Shown: piece by piece, positions 10,927 through 20,360 of the stretch | Layout: each line of letters starts with the position of its first letter | Numbering within the stretch: position 1 is the stretch's first letter | NCBI GenBank assembly: GCA_033558025.1 | Contig: JAUCEF010000010.1 | Coordinates: forward strand, 831,001-895,000 | Reading direction: 5' to 3' | DNA length: 64,000 nucleotides | From: Phytophthora sp. 'mugwort' | Taxonomy: Eukaryota > Oomycota > Peronosporomycetes > Peronosporales > Peronosporaceae | Notes under the pieces: generated by a model | What the model saw: only the letters and a program-made list of their open reading frames with translations | What the model was told of the DNA's origin: nothing | The model's database searches: none | Made by a program: the position numbers and the translations under genes

Positions 10927-11856
10927 CTACGGTGAGCAAATTTGCACGAAGTTAGGCGAGGAGATGTCGTCCAACTTGTCTCCGCATCTGGGCGAGATCA
11001 ATGGGGCATCTCTGACAGCGCTTAAACTTTCTCCGACCTTGGTAACTGGTGGCTTGGCGGGGAAGGCGAAGTTGTCCGAATGTGATGAAATTTCCGAGAG
11101 CCTAGGAGCGGACATGTCTTTCGCCGGCCAGAACACAACGTACAGCGCCACTTGAATGAGTCCCACTACCATACAGGCAGCACCATTGATGTAGACGAAG
11201 ATGTCTTTAATAATCAGTCCGTAGATCGTCCAGATTCCGTTGGCCGTCGCTCCTGCAAGGCACATTCCTACTGGAATGGAAGCGCCAGATCGAGTCTTAA
11301 GTACCGTCTTAATGGTCTCGAACGGTCCAACGTAAGGGAGCAACGAGGCTAGCGTTACAACGTAACCCACCACATTTCTAACTTGATCGGCCGACTGTCC
11401 GGTGACTCCAGTCATCCCTAGTGTCGTGTAGGTCAAGCCGATGGCAATAACGATAAAGGCAGCACTGATTGCCTTTGTAGCATACGAGCGAGCCGTCGTC
11501 CATCGGAAGTACACACCGACGTAGATCATCGCGAGTATGGTACCCAAGGCAAACGTCGTTAGAAAAGGAAAGTAATTGGCCGTCACCACACCGTACAGCA
11601 TTCTGCAAGACAAACGCACAGACTGTGGGTCAACCGAGTCTAACTAACACAGATATTATAGTCAGCTATTAAACTCAAATGTTAAGCCGACTTACGCCAT
11701 GTGGCAGTTTAGCCAAAGCCCGACGAGTGGAAAGAGAGCCACCTCTCCTGTATCATGGTTCTTGTGTATGTTGTGTATCGCCGGCCCGGAGCTGAGAAAC
11801 ATGGCGATGGTGCATCCCGATGCTAGGGCCTTTAATACGGAGAGCTCCACGCTCAT
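10927..11856 (-). CDS. SWEET: SWEET-type sugar transporter 1 (MtN3/saliva)
   Basis: Two exons, 11856-11696 and 11602-10927, joined over a 93-nt GT-AG intron in phase 2, give 278 residues. SWEETs are passive, bidirectional sugar carriers built from two three-helix MtN3 units joined by one helix. The first unit shows LSSGPAIHNIHKNHDTGEV and the second KTRSGASIPVGMCLAGA with W about eleven residues later, both at family positions. I chose the start MSVELSVLKALASG because the N-terminus and the 161-nt first exon match the three neighbours. A possible in-frame upstream Met at 11940 lacks such support. The tail ends in SSPNFVQICSP. It is intact and is the last of four minus-strand paralogues in the array. 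Confidence 0.93.
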
Positions 11857-11875
11857 CTTTGATCCAAGTGCTCCG

Positions 11876-11888
11876 TTGGGCAATGAAC
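11876..11888 (-). promoter_or_regulatory. initiator-like element upstream of SWEET 1
   Basis: The minus strand reads GTTCATTGCCC about 20-30 nt before the chosen start codon. It resembles the oomycete initiator core (TCATTYY type). The very short distance to the start makes this a weak call. Confidence 0.3.
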
Positions 11889-12334
11889 GCTTGGTCGTCG
11901 ACACAACGTGTCCAGTCGAAAACTGACCCAGCCAAGTCACTCGATCGACACTCGCCCCTTTTTTTTGGTTCAGGCTTTTTTTTTACCGCACCTTTGCTGC
12001 CTAGCCCCGCGTCTGATCAAGGCGTTTACGTAGAATTCGCCGATTGTATTTGTAGCAGGAAGGTCATCCATGTCTTTGAGGAGACTTCGACATGTTACAG
12101 GCGGTTTCCTGAGCCAAATTCCTGACTGGCTAAACTCAACGTACATTGGGGTTTCTCAACGTTGAAGTTGGTAGCGTGTGTACTGTCGTGTTATGCCGTT
12201 TGAATCCTTTTTGCTACCTTATCTTATCAGCCAGCTCTCATTCCAGCCTTTTAGGTATTAGATAGTTAAGCGAGAGTTCATAAGTAGTTTTGATACTGGT
12301 TCAAAAAAACAATAGTTATATATAGATTGCTTTT

Positions 12335-13218
12335 TTACGAGACGCAAAGCACTGCCGGTAAGATAATCTCGAGCTTATCGCTACATTTCGGAGGAATGAG
12401 CCCAATTACCGGAACTGTGCTCATATCACTGTCCAACTTTGTCGGCGGGGCTTTTATTGGTAAAACGTAATTGTCTGTGGGAACCGAAGGATCCACTGCC
12501 GGTGACTTTTTAGTAGGTCGGAAGATGAGGTAGAGCGCCACTTGAACAAACCCCAATGCTGAACATGCAGCACTGAGGAAGAGAATAAATAAATCATTGC
12601 TGAAAAACCCTTCAATCGTCCAGATCAAATTAGATGTTGCGCCTGCCAAGCACATGTTGAAGGGGATCGAAGCGCCAGACCGCGTCCTCAGCACTGTTTT
12701 GATCGTCTCGAACGGTGCGACATATGGCAACAGGCAGGCTATAGTCATCATGTTTCCTGCCACGAGTTCGACTTGGCTGATTGACAGGCCAGCCACGCCC
12801 GTCATCCCCAAAATAACATATACAGATCCAAGTACAATTGCGAGAAGGGCGGCCCCGACTGCCTTTGCAGCGTACACCCGTGCTTTCGTCCACCGAAAGT
12901 ACACACCAACATACGCCGTTGATACTATCGTACCAAATACGTATGTGGCAAATAGAGGGAAATAGCTCCCCGAAGCCCATCCATAAAGTAATCTAATGAA
13001 TCACAAATGTCCATCAGTCAAAATAAAATAAAAAACTCGTGAGTAACCACAACTTACACCATGACGCAGTTGAGCCAGAGCCCAACAAGAGGGAAGAGAG
13101 CCACTTCGCCCGTATCTTGACGCTTGTGGATGTTATAGAGCGATGGCGCAGAGCTGAGGATCATGACGACGGAACAACTTGACGCCAATGCCTTCAAAAC
13201 AGTGCGTCCGGCACTCAT
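12335..13218 (-). CDS. SWEET: SWEET-type sugar transporter 2
   Basis: Exons 13218-13058 and 12992-12335 (65-nt intron, phase 2) encode 272 residues. Both MtN3 units are present: LSSAPSLYNIHKRQDTGEV in the first and KTRSGASIPFNMCLAGA in the second, with seven predicted membrane helices. The start MSAGRTVLKALASSC and the 161-nt first exon match the neighbours. The exon junction gives NCVMV then LLYGWASGSYF. The tail after CSDKLE differs from the other copies and lacks the SPNFxxICSP ending, so this paralogue has diverged at the C-terminus. It is otherwise intact. Substrate cannot be told from the sequence. Confidence 0.92.
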
Positions 13219-13821
13219 CTGGACTGGTTGAGCTCGTGTCCATTCGAGAACTGGTCAGCCCGGAACCAAAGCGAGCACTTCGTCTGAGGAGCTCAGGTAT
13301 CGGGAGTGCCATTGCCGACAAAGACCAGCAGTCGGAGCTTTTTTAAGCTGGTAGCAACGATGCCACCCTTGCATCGTATCAAAGTGATTGGAAGTGGCTC
13401 GGCATTTCAGACTCGTCTACTGTCTGGTGCTTGAAGCCGAAACGGACGCTAACGTGGCGCTGTAGCGACTGAGCCGTGGGACAGAACCAAACAGAATCTG
13501 TAGACGAATGCGTTACAGTACTCACGACTAAAAACAACTTCTTTTCGTGTCACTTGCCACCTGCCGTTTCATCCAAAGCGTGGCAGCCGAACTATCCGAT
13601 CAGACGCGTTATAGTTTCCCTGACGTTGAGGTGGTCGTAAATTAGCGTGAAACGCCGTAAGCCTGTCAGTGTGGTGGCGTATCTACTAAGTATCTTAGCC
13701 ACTGTTGGATTGTCGCTCTTCAACAGAGCACGAGAACTCTCATATTAAAGTTAATTAAGGCGGTATATTATCGTTTTCCTATTCATTCTGCCGATACGCT
13801 GTGTCACTGCAGCGTTCTCTT
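13219..13821. other. intergenic region between SWEET 2 and SWEET 3
   Basis: Holds the 3' flank of SWEET 3 and the promoter side of SWEET 2. I see no coding frame with recognisable content and no clear TCATT initiator in front of SWEET 2. Confidence 0.5.
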
Positions 13822-14687
13822 CTATGGCGTGTGAACGGCGATGAAGATGGGTGACGGCAGCGAGGACGCGGTGCCATCGCATTGTGGTGTGGTTGAATTC
13901 GTCACAGGAAGAACAAACTTTTTACCTGGTTGCGGCTGATCTACTACGACCTCCAGGCCAACATGCGTTCGACCAGGACGGAAAAGGAGGTACAGTATCA
14001 CTTGCACCAATCCCAACGCCGCGCACACAGTTCCAAGAAGAAAGATGAAGATGTCGCCCGTGAACAAACCATTGACCATCCAGAGGATGTTGGACGTCGC
14101 GCCAGCAAGACACATCCCAAACGGGATCGACGCACCCGAGCGAGTCTTCAGTACAGTCTTGATCGTCTCAAACGGCGAAATGTACAGCAGCACGCTGCCC
14201 ACGGCCATTATGTAGCCCGTGATGTGGCCGACCTGGTCAGTCGACTGGCCCGTCGCGCCTGTCATGCCTAGAATCGTGTAGATCGCAGTGATCAGCACGA
14301 CGAGGAAGGACGCACCAATGACCTTGACGGCATACGCGCGTTGCTTGGTCCATCGGAAGAAGACGCCGATGTACAGTACCGACATGATGTTGCCGAACAA
14401 GTACGTGGCAAAGAGGGGAAAGTAGTTCGCGGTTGCCCCTCCGTACAGCATTCTAATCGGTCAAACAGCAACATGGTTAGTATACATTGATCTACCTGAG
14501 GGTTCTACCTGACGTTGTCAACTTACAAGACGTGACAGTTGATCCACAGTCCCACGAGCGGGAAAAGCGCCACCTCTCCGATATCGTGACGCTTGTGAAT
14601 GTGATACATAGCTGGGCCGGAGCTCAGGATCATGGCGACCGAGCAGATTGACGCCAAGACCTGGATGATCATAAGTCCGGCGCTCAT
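13822..14687 (-). CDS. SWEET: SWEET-type sugar transporter 3
   Basis: Exons 14687-14527 and 14452-13822 (74-nt intron, phase 2) give 263 residues. The first MtN3 unit has LSSGPAMYHIHKRHDIGEV and the second KTRSGASIPFGMCLAGA followed by W. Splicing joins NCHVL to MLYGGATANYF, close to the SWEET 1 sequence MLYGVVTANYF. The cytosolic tail ends SPIFIAVHTP, a variant of the ending in copies 1 and 4. An initiator-like element lies about 60 nt upstream. No inactivating change is visible. Confidence 0.93.
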
Positions 14688-14743
14688 CGCAGAGGTTCGC
14701 GGTATATAACGCTATAGCGTTCGATGCAGGCTGATCGAGCCCA

Positions 14744-14758
14744 ATTCCGAAATGAACA
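14744..14758 (-). promoter_or_regulatory. oomycete initiator-like element upstream of SWEET 3
   Basis: The minus strand reads GTTCATTTCGGAATT starting about 70 nt before the ATG at 14687. The TCATTTCGG core and distance fit the initiator described for oomycete promoters. This is a motif match by eye only. Confidence 0.5.
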
Positions 14759-15321
14759 GAGGAGCTTCACTCGCTTGCAGTTGTGCTTGAGGTTAAAGAC
14801 CTCCAGTGTCGCGTAGATTGGTGCCACTTCATCATGCTCCACTGACGCCAGCACCGTATCCATATCAAGGGCATCGCCGAGCAAAAAGCTGGTGGCGCCC
14901 AGCTGCCTGGCGTCGTATCAATCGATTGGAAGTCGCTTGAGGAGTGATTGTCTACAGCATGGCAACATCGGGCGTGTGTAGCAGATCTTTCGACTTGACT
15001 TCAGTTTGGCTGGTCTGCGACCGCTGCGACTTGACAGCGCCTTCGTTCCAGAGACTAGGCGAGTGATGCGAAACTTCAGCTTTGCACACGGCGCATCCTC
15101 CATTCGAGAACTTTAGGCAACTTCAGTGACGGCCCATCCACCCGCATGCGTTCACCCTCCGGCGGGGAGCTCATCCAACCAGCAGGACTGAGCCGGCGTC
15201 GGCGAGGCTTCCAACTACACGAGAGAACGATAGGCGCCAACGCCGTGAAAATGGTTTACAAGTTCTATTACTTTGTTATGGTGCATCTAGGAGTCTATTT
15301 GATCTGGGGATGGAGGGCTGC
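14759..15321. other. intergenic region between SWEET 3 and SWEET 4
   Basis: Small minus-strand frames (15103-14918 and others) have no recognisable content. I read this as non-coding flank of the array. Confidence 0.45.
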
Positions 15322-16160
15322 TTAGGGAGAGCAGATGGAGATGAAGTTGGGCGACGGCAGGCTCTCGACTGTGGTGTCGCTCTTCACAGTCATGGTCGTC
15401 GTCATGGGCAGGACGCAGTTGATATTGGACGTGTCTAAAGGAGTCGGGTACCGGCCTGGCCGGTAAATGATGTAGAGCGTGACTTGGACGAATCCAACGA
15501 AGGAACAGGCAGCGCTCAGAGCCAAGACGAAAATATCGTTATCGAGGTACCCTTCGAGCACCCAGAGCGCGTTCGAAATGGCTCCGGCAAGGCACATGCC
15601 CAGCGGGATCGATGCGCCCGAGCGCGTCTTCACCACCGTCTTGACGGTCTCAAGCGGCGCAACATACGGCAGCAAGCAACCAACCGTCATTATCCAGCCT
15701 ACCGTGTTGCCGACTTGGTCGGCTGTCTGACCCGTCACGCCTGTCATGCCGAGCACGGCGTAGGTTGTAAGTAGTATGACAATGAAGACGTTGGCAGCGA
15801 TCGTCTTGACAGCGTAAGACCGGGCCTTCGTCCATCGGAAGTAGATACTGACGTAGACAATGGAGGCCAGCTCACCGAAGAGATAGATGGCGAAGAGCGG
15901 GAAGTAGGAGCCTGTAGCCCATCCATATAGCGTTCTGTAGTACGAAACCAGAGAGTGAGCGCTTGATTTCTTGCCCACTTAACAAGTAAAGAGACTTACA
16001 CTAGATGGCAGCTAAGCCAGAGCCCAACAAGGGGGAGGAGCGCCACACACCCTGTGTCGCGGTTCTTGTGAATGTGGTACACCGAAGGCGCCGAGCTCAG
16101 GATCATGGCCATCGTGCAGGATGACGCCATGGCTTGGAGAACAGTCAATCCGACGCTCAT
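15322..16160 (-). CDS. SWEET: SWEET-type sugar transporter 4
   Basis: Exons 16160-16000 and 15934-15322 (65-nt intron, phase 2) encode 257 residues. Motifs are LSSAPSVYHIHKNRDTGCV in unit one and KTRSGASIPLGMCLAGA plus W in unit two. The start MSVGLTVLQAMASSC aligns with the other paralogues. An apparent start inside the intron (MGKKSS at 15978) comes from reading through unspliced DNA. The tail ends PSPNFISICSP, almost as in SWEET 1. This is the 5'-most copy of the array, with a good initiator-like site upstream. Confidence 0.93.
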
Positions 16161-16213
16161 CTTGACTGGAATACAGCCGGAGCTCTGTGAATCACGGTCG
16201 GCTGGAGGAATCT

Positions 16214-16228
16214 GAATTGGAAATGACC
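16214..16228 (-). promoter_or_regulatory. oomycete initiator-like element upstream of SWEET 4
   Basis: The minus strand reads GGTCATTTCCAATTC about 55-70 nt before the ATG at 16160, close to the TCATTTYnn initiator core described for oomycete genes. It is a visual match only. Confidence 0.5.
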
Positions 16229-16997
16229 CTGACGACTTGCCGCCAATTAAAGGCGCCGCATGCTTGTGCTAACCTTGGCTGGGAATCTATTGAGCGGGGC
16301 TAATTGCGCACTGGACGGCCAAAAAGACACGCTTGGCACGCACCCCGCGGCTTCATTCGCCGTGATAGGAAGCGATGTCAACGTGGCAACGATGACCGCC
16401 GCCGTTTCATGTGCAAATGCCTCGAGCTCGACTCGTCTATTATGCGACGAGGCAGAAAAAAGAGAGCGTACGCACACCGGAAAATTCTAGTGTACGGCGT
16501 CGAGGCCTGTAGACGAATTACGAGCATGGCGATCGGTCCACAATGCTCTGCTTACTTGGCTGCTGTATGCGAAGCGCGCTGTGCACTACCTAGTACGCAG
16601 GAGACGATGGTTCTCCGCTTAGTCGGCCCCAAAGCCACGAGTATGATGGTCAGCGTAACAGGCTGCTGAACGGCGTCGCGTTGTGCACCGTCGCGAGGCG
16701 CTGGCGCAAAGACTCGAGACATTTATGAAGTGTATACAGGTCGAATGAATGGATGGCGAGCTTGTTGAAGTAGAGCGCTGTCCACTGGCAACGCTCCAAG
16801 ATCCTATCTACATACTTCAAGGCAGTAACTGCTGTCGCTGACAGGCCCAGCGCGCATCGATGGAGCCACACAATCTCATAGACACAAGCTTGATCTATAC
16901 TGTACCTCATTCTAAGCTTTGCGCGAGACGAGATAAACATTGGTATTCACGATAGTCTGTGCACCTAAACCTCGGCACATAAGAAACTGTACATCAT
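16229..16997. other. intergenic region between SWEET 4 and the phosphatase
   Basis: No supported gene. A 96-codon minus-strand frame (16940-16650) is open but has no recognisable domain or initiator and sits just behind the phosphatase stop. Confidence 0.4.
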
Positions 16998-18425
16998 TTA
17001 GCACGACGTCACTGCGCACTGCTTCATGACGGGGTTCTCAAAGATCGTGAGTTCCGAGGAGCCACCAGTCGACGCGCATTCCTTCACAAAGTAACCCATC
17101 TCAGTCTGACGAGCTTCCATGTTCTGCTCGAACTCGGCAATGGGGCATGTAAGACCAGGTCCACTCTGACACCCAGGAAGAGGAACCACCTGCTCGTTGA
17201 TGTTGAAGCGAACGTAGCTCTCCCCATTGCACGTGATACGATCCGTCACAAGGCGCGAGCCCATAACAATTACTCGCGACGAACGGAAGTTGCGCGTAGC
17301 GTTGATAGCGTCCGTCGGGTACGTCTCGTCATAGTTGAGTCCAAAGGCCGAGTACATGACATTGAGCTGGGTATCCTGGCTGAACGCCACAAAGATCTTC
17401 TGGCAGTAGGTCGTCTCCTTCTCGTTGAGTAGCTTTGTCACGGCCTTGGCGTACGGGAAGCCGACAGTAGGCGCAAGTGCCACGCCGTAGCCCGAGCCAT
17501 AGTAATAGCCTAGATCCTTATGGTACGCATAGTGCTCCCACTCGTCGTCCGTGAAGATCTGACAGAACTCCAGGTGGCCCTTGCCCAGATAGTTCCGTTG
17601 ATACATGCACAAGTCCATGACCGTCAATGCCTCGCCAGTCGAGAAGCCGAAGCCAGGCCAGAGCGACTCGAGCCGCTGCGCCAGTGCATCTTGCCAGCCC
17701 GTAGCCTCAGCAAACGCCGTCTGCCCCCAACTCTCGTCACCGTCGAAGTTAGGACACGTATCAATCGGAGTCAGCGTGTTACCGCCCAGACTCTTGTCAG
17801 TGTTGCTCACTTGCACTAAGAGGTTGCTGTCCCAGTTCTCGCCGTGGAAACCATCCATGAAACTCTTGGCGGTGCGTACCACCCGCTCCTTCGCGTTCGT
17901 CCACTCTGTCTCCATAGCATCGTACAAGTCTCGATACTTGCTACGGAAGGTACACCCAACGTCATACGCCTCCTGTAGACCAAGTGCTGTAAGATTGTCC
18001 ACCTCAATGTCCGAGTGGGGATCAACTCCGTAAGGTTCCACGTCTTGAGGAACTGTAGCTCTTCTGCCATAGTATTCGACATGTTGGGCCACGTCAGATA
18101 CTCCGTGATAGTCTCAGCAAAGCTGTTGATGGCTTTATCGCTGCCGGACGAAGGATAACGCGTTCCGTGACGCATAATCTGCAGCAAATAGGCAGGAGTT
18201 AAGCTCCCGTAGTGTTCGTTGTTGTTCCACCGTCACTTACCATGTGAACTTGATCCACGATGCAGATATCGTCAAGTGCGACTTGTTCAGCTGTGAGGTC
18301 CGTGGCAGCTTGATGGTAGAAATTGAGCTGGCTTGTCTGGTCCGTCAGGTCGAAGCTCTCGCTGTAGGCCTGTACGGTGTGAGGGCCGCCAATAGCGCCA
18401 GTAACAGAGCGGAGATGGTCTTCAT
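16998..18425 (-). pseudogene. secreted histidine acid phosphatase, two one-base frameshifts
   Basis: Exon 1 (18425-18241) starts with a signal peptide (MKTISALLLALLAALT). A 62-nt GT-AG intron follows, and exon 2 (18178-16998) opens at the catalytic IMRHGTRYPSSG. If both shifts are corrected the protein would be about 455 residues, a normal length for branch-2 histidine phosphatases (acid phosphatase, phytase or MINPP-like), which hydrolyse phosphomonoesters outside the cell. One shift falls right after the signal peptide (before VQAYSESFDL), the other at TWN/PYGVDPHSD (about 18026). Each is explained by a single missing base. The distal motif, normally His-Asp, reads FSQDTQLN (about 17380), so the histidine is Gln. 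The gene is either a young pseudogene or is affected by sequencing errors. Confidence 0.75.
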
Positions 18426-19436
18426 GTGGCAGGACGTAGATCGGTACGTTGGGCTCACTTGGCGAAATGGAAAGTGAGCGGTCAAGCTCTAGCTTGACCT
18501 TGAGTCACTAGGAGTTGGACAGACAGCCTGCGGTGGCTGGATGAGATGCCAATCCTCGCTTTAATATCTTGAAACCGCGGGCACTTGCAGTCTGAATCTC
18601 AAGACGGGCTAATGCCGGCGCCCTTCGGCCATCTGGCGGTCCACTAACCGTCAAATGATCAGAGCCCACAGCACTTTTCGCCGCCGATAAAGCAAATCTT
18701 TGAACCGTGATGGCGTACTATAATAAACAGTTATACTTCAGAACGTAAGAGCTCTCATCCAACGGACATTGTCGTATCTTGCTCTGGAAGTAACGTAGCC
18801 AGGTCCTGGAGGTAGCAAGGTCGAAGATCGAAGCAAGTACTGGACCACAGACGTGTCCTCTAAGCACCGCGTTGACTCGCATTTCGAGCCCTCGTTGTGC
18901 CGAGTGCTGGTACCGATAACCATCTTCGCTCTATCCCCCAAATGGCGATATTAATGTCGCCAGTCGCAGACTCGGGGGCTGTCGACCACCAGGTTGAAGT
19001 GGCACGTTGAAGTGACCTTCACTCTGGTTCCGACGCTGGGTGGATAGCGCTGTACATCTGCCATCCCGCGGTCAACTCCGCGCTCGCCTCCACCTCAGCT
19101 TCAAACGGCGTTACACCTGGGCATGCAGGCGGCTGTGAATGAAGCTGAGTCTTTTGCCGTGGCATTCTTGAATGACGACCGAGATGAGCCACTATATCTT
19201 CGTCGGTTATTCACTGCAACAAGTGGACTTCACCGCTGACACCTGCAAGGGATGACCAACCGGCTGCTAAGGAGGCAACACAACCTTCTGTCCAGTGAAA
19301 TAGTCGCCATGTTGAAGTACCATTCACTCTACATCTGGTGACGCTAAGCGTGCGCCAGGCCCGAATCCCAAGTTTTCAAGCCCGACACCCCACTTTCGAT
19401 TCTGCGCTCAGCTCGACACCCTCTTCGTGCTCAGCC
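18426..19436. other. intergenic region
   Basis: Upstream flank of the phosphatase and of the small gene at 19437. Short frames only, with no recognisable repeat. Confidence 0.45.
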
Positions 19437-19820
19437 ATGCAGCCATCCACCGCCCCAGTCGTCATCAGCGCTCTGTCTCAAGACTCAATGCCTTCTGCAA
19501 CGTCATTCGCCATGGACGTCGCTCAAAGCGTGTTGCACTGGTGTCTGCGCTCGGCAGCGCCTCGTCTGTGGCGCTGGATCCGTGGAGACCAAGACAAAGA
19601 AGAGCTGGTACCTTCTCCCCAACCGGAGCAAGCGCAGTTCTTCTGTGAGACCTTCAGCGACTTCAAGACACAGCAGGAGCTCATATTTCAAGCACTGAAG
19701 GATCTTCTAGAGGAAGTCAGACACACTCCCAAATGTCGCTGCGAGACGGAAGCTCACGCACAAGCTCCGAGGTTAAATGATCATTATTCTGGGTTCGTAT
19801 CGATGCGAGGAGATGGCTGA
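19437..19820 (+). CDS. small hypothetical protein
   Basis: A single open frame gives 127 residues from MQPSTAPVV. The frame also stays open upstream to 19338 (160 residues), but that extension looks like random Ser/Arg-rich sequence. There are no membrane segments. The middle has a Trp/Arg-rich amphipathic stretch (CLRSAAPRLWRWIRG), followed by an acidic-to-mixed region with a possible short coiled coil (ETFSDFKTQQELIFQALKD) and a C-terminal CRCE. I do not recognise a family. It lies on the same strand 540 bp upstream of acetyl-CoA synthetase. Lack of stops and a coherent composition support it weakly. Confidence 0.35.
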   Translation: MQPSTAPVVISALSQDSMPSATSFAMDVAQSVLHWCLRSAAPRLWRWIRGDQDKEELVPSPQPEQAQFFCETFSDFKTQQELIFQALKDLLEEVRHTPKCRCETEAHAQAPRLNDHYSGFVSMRGDG

Positions 19821-20360
19821 CATGTGAACGGGTTATTGTGTCTTAGTAGTGCTGACCTCAAGTGTATTTCAAGCGAACACAACGCGATCGAGCAGATCCC
19901 TAAAGCGACAAAGAGCACGGTCGGCTAAGAAACACAGAAACCATTTACCAGCATGTAGCATGCGCAGCACGCACAATGCAAAACAAAATAGCAGCAAGCA
20001 TTACAAGCACCGTGTTATTGTGGGATCATGGAAGTGTGAGTTAAATTGACGATGTCGCTCAATACCCGCAGAACCTCCTTCGCCACTCGTCCAACTGGTC
20101 TGTCGTTCGATTCGTCCCGTGGGTGGGCGTCGTTAGACCGTCTAACCTGCTAATGCTACGGCATACCTGTAGAATCCCCCGGCCCTGCACGTTTGATGGC
20201 GTGGCAAATGCACCACACACTTTGTCGACGCGAGTCGCCCGACTCCAGTGCCCATACCATATGCAGTACTTCTAGGGTCAAGTCCAGGTTGAAAACGCGC
20301 CAACAGCAATCGATGCTGTCACCGATAGACGAAACTGGCCTCCTGTAACTGAGGAGCTCG
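19821..20360. other. intergenic region upstream of acetyl-CoA synthetase
   Basis: No gene recognised. The stretch before 20361 should hold the acetyl-CoA synthetase promoter. I could not place an initiator with confidence. Confidence 0.4.

Noticed and set aside
12630..12980. A 116-codon minus-strand frame across the SWEET 2 second exon.
   Set aside because: It overlaps the SWEET 2 coding exon in another frame; the spliced SWEET frame explains the region.
16650..16940. A 96-codon minus-strand frame between SWEET 4 and the phosphatase.
   Set aside because: No family, no clear promoter and a length expected by chance; kept only as a note.
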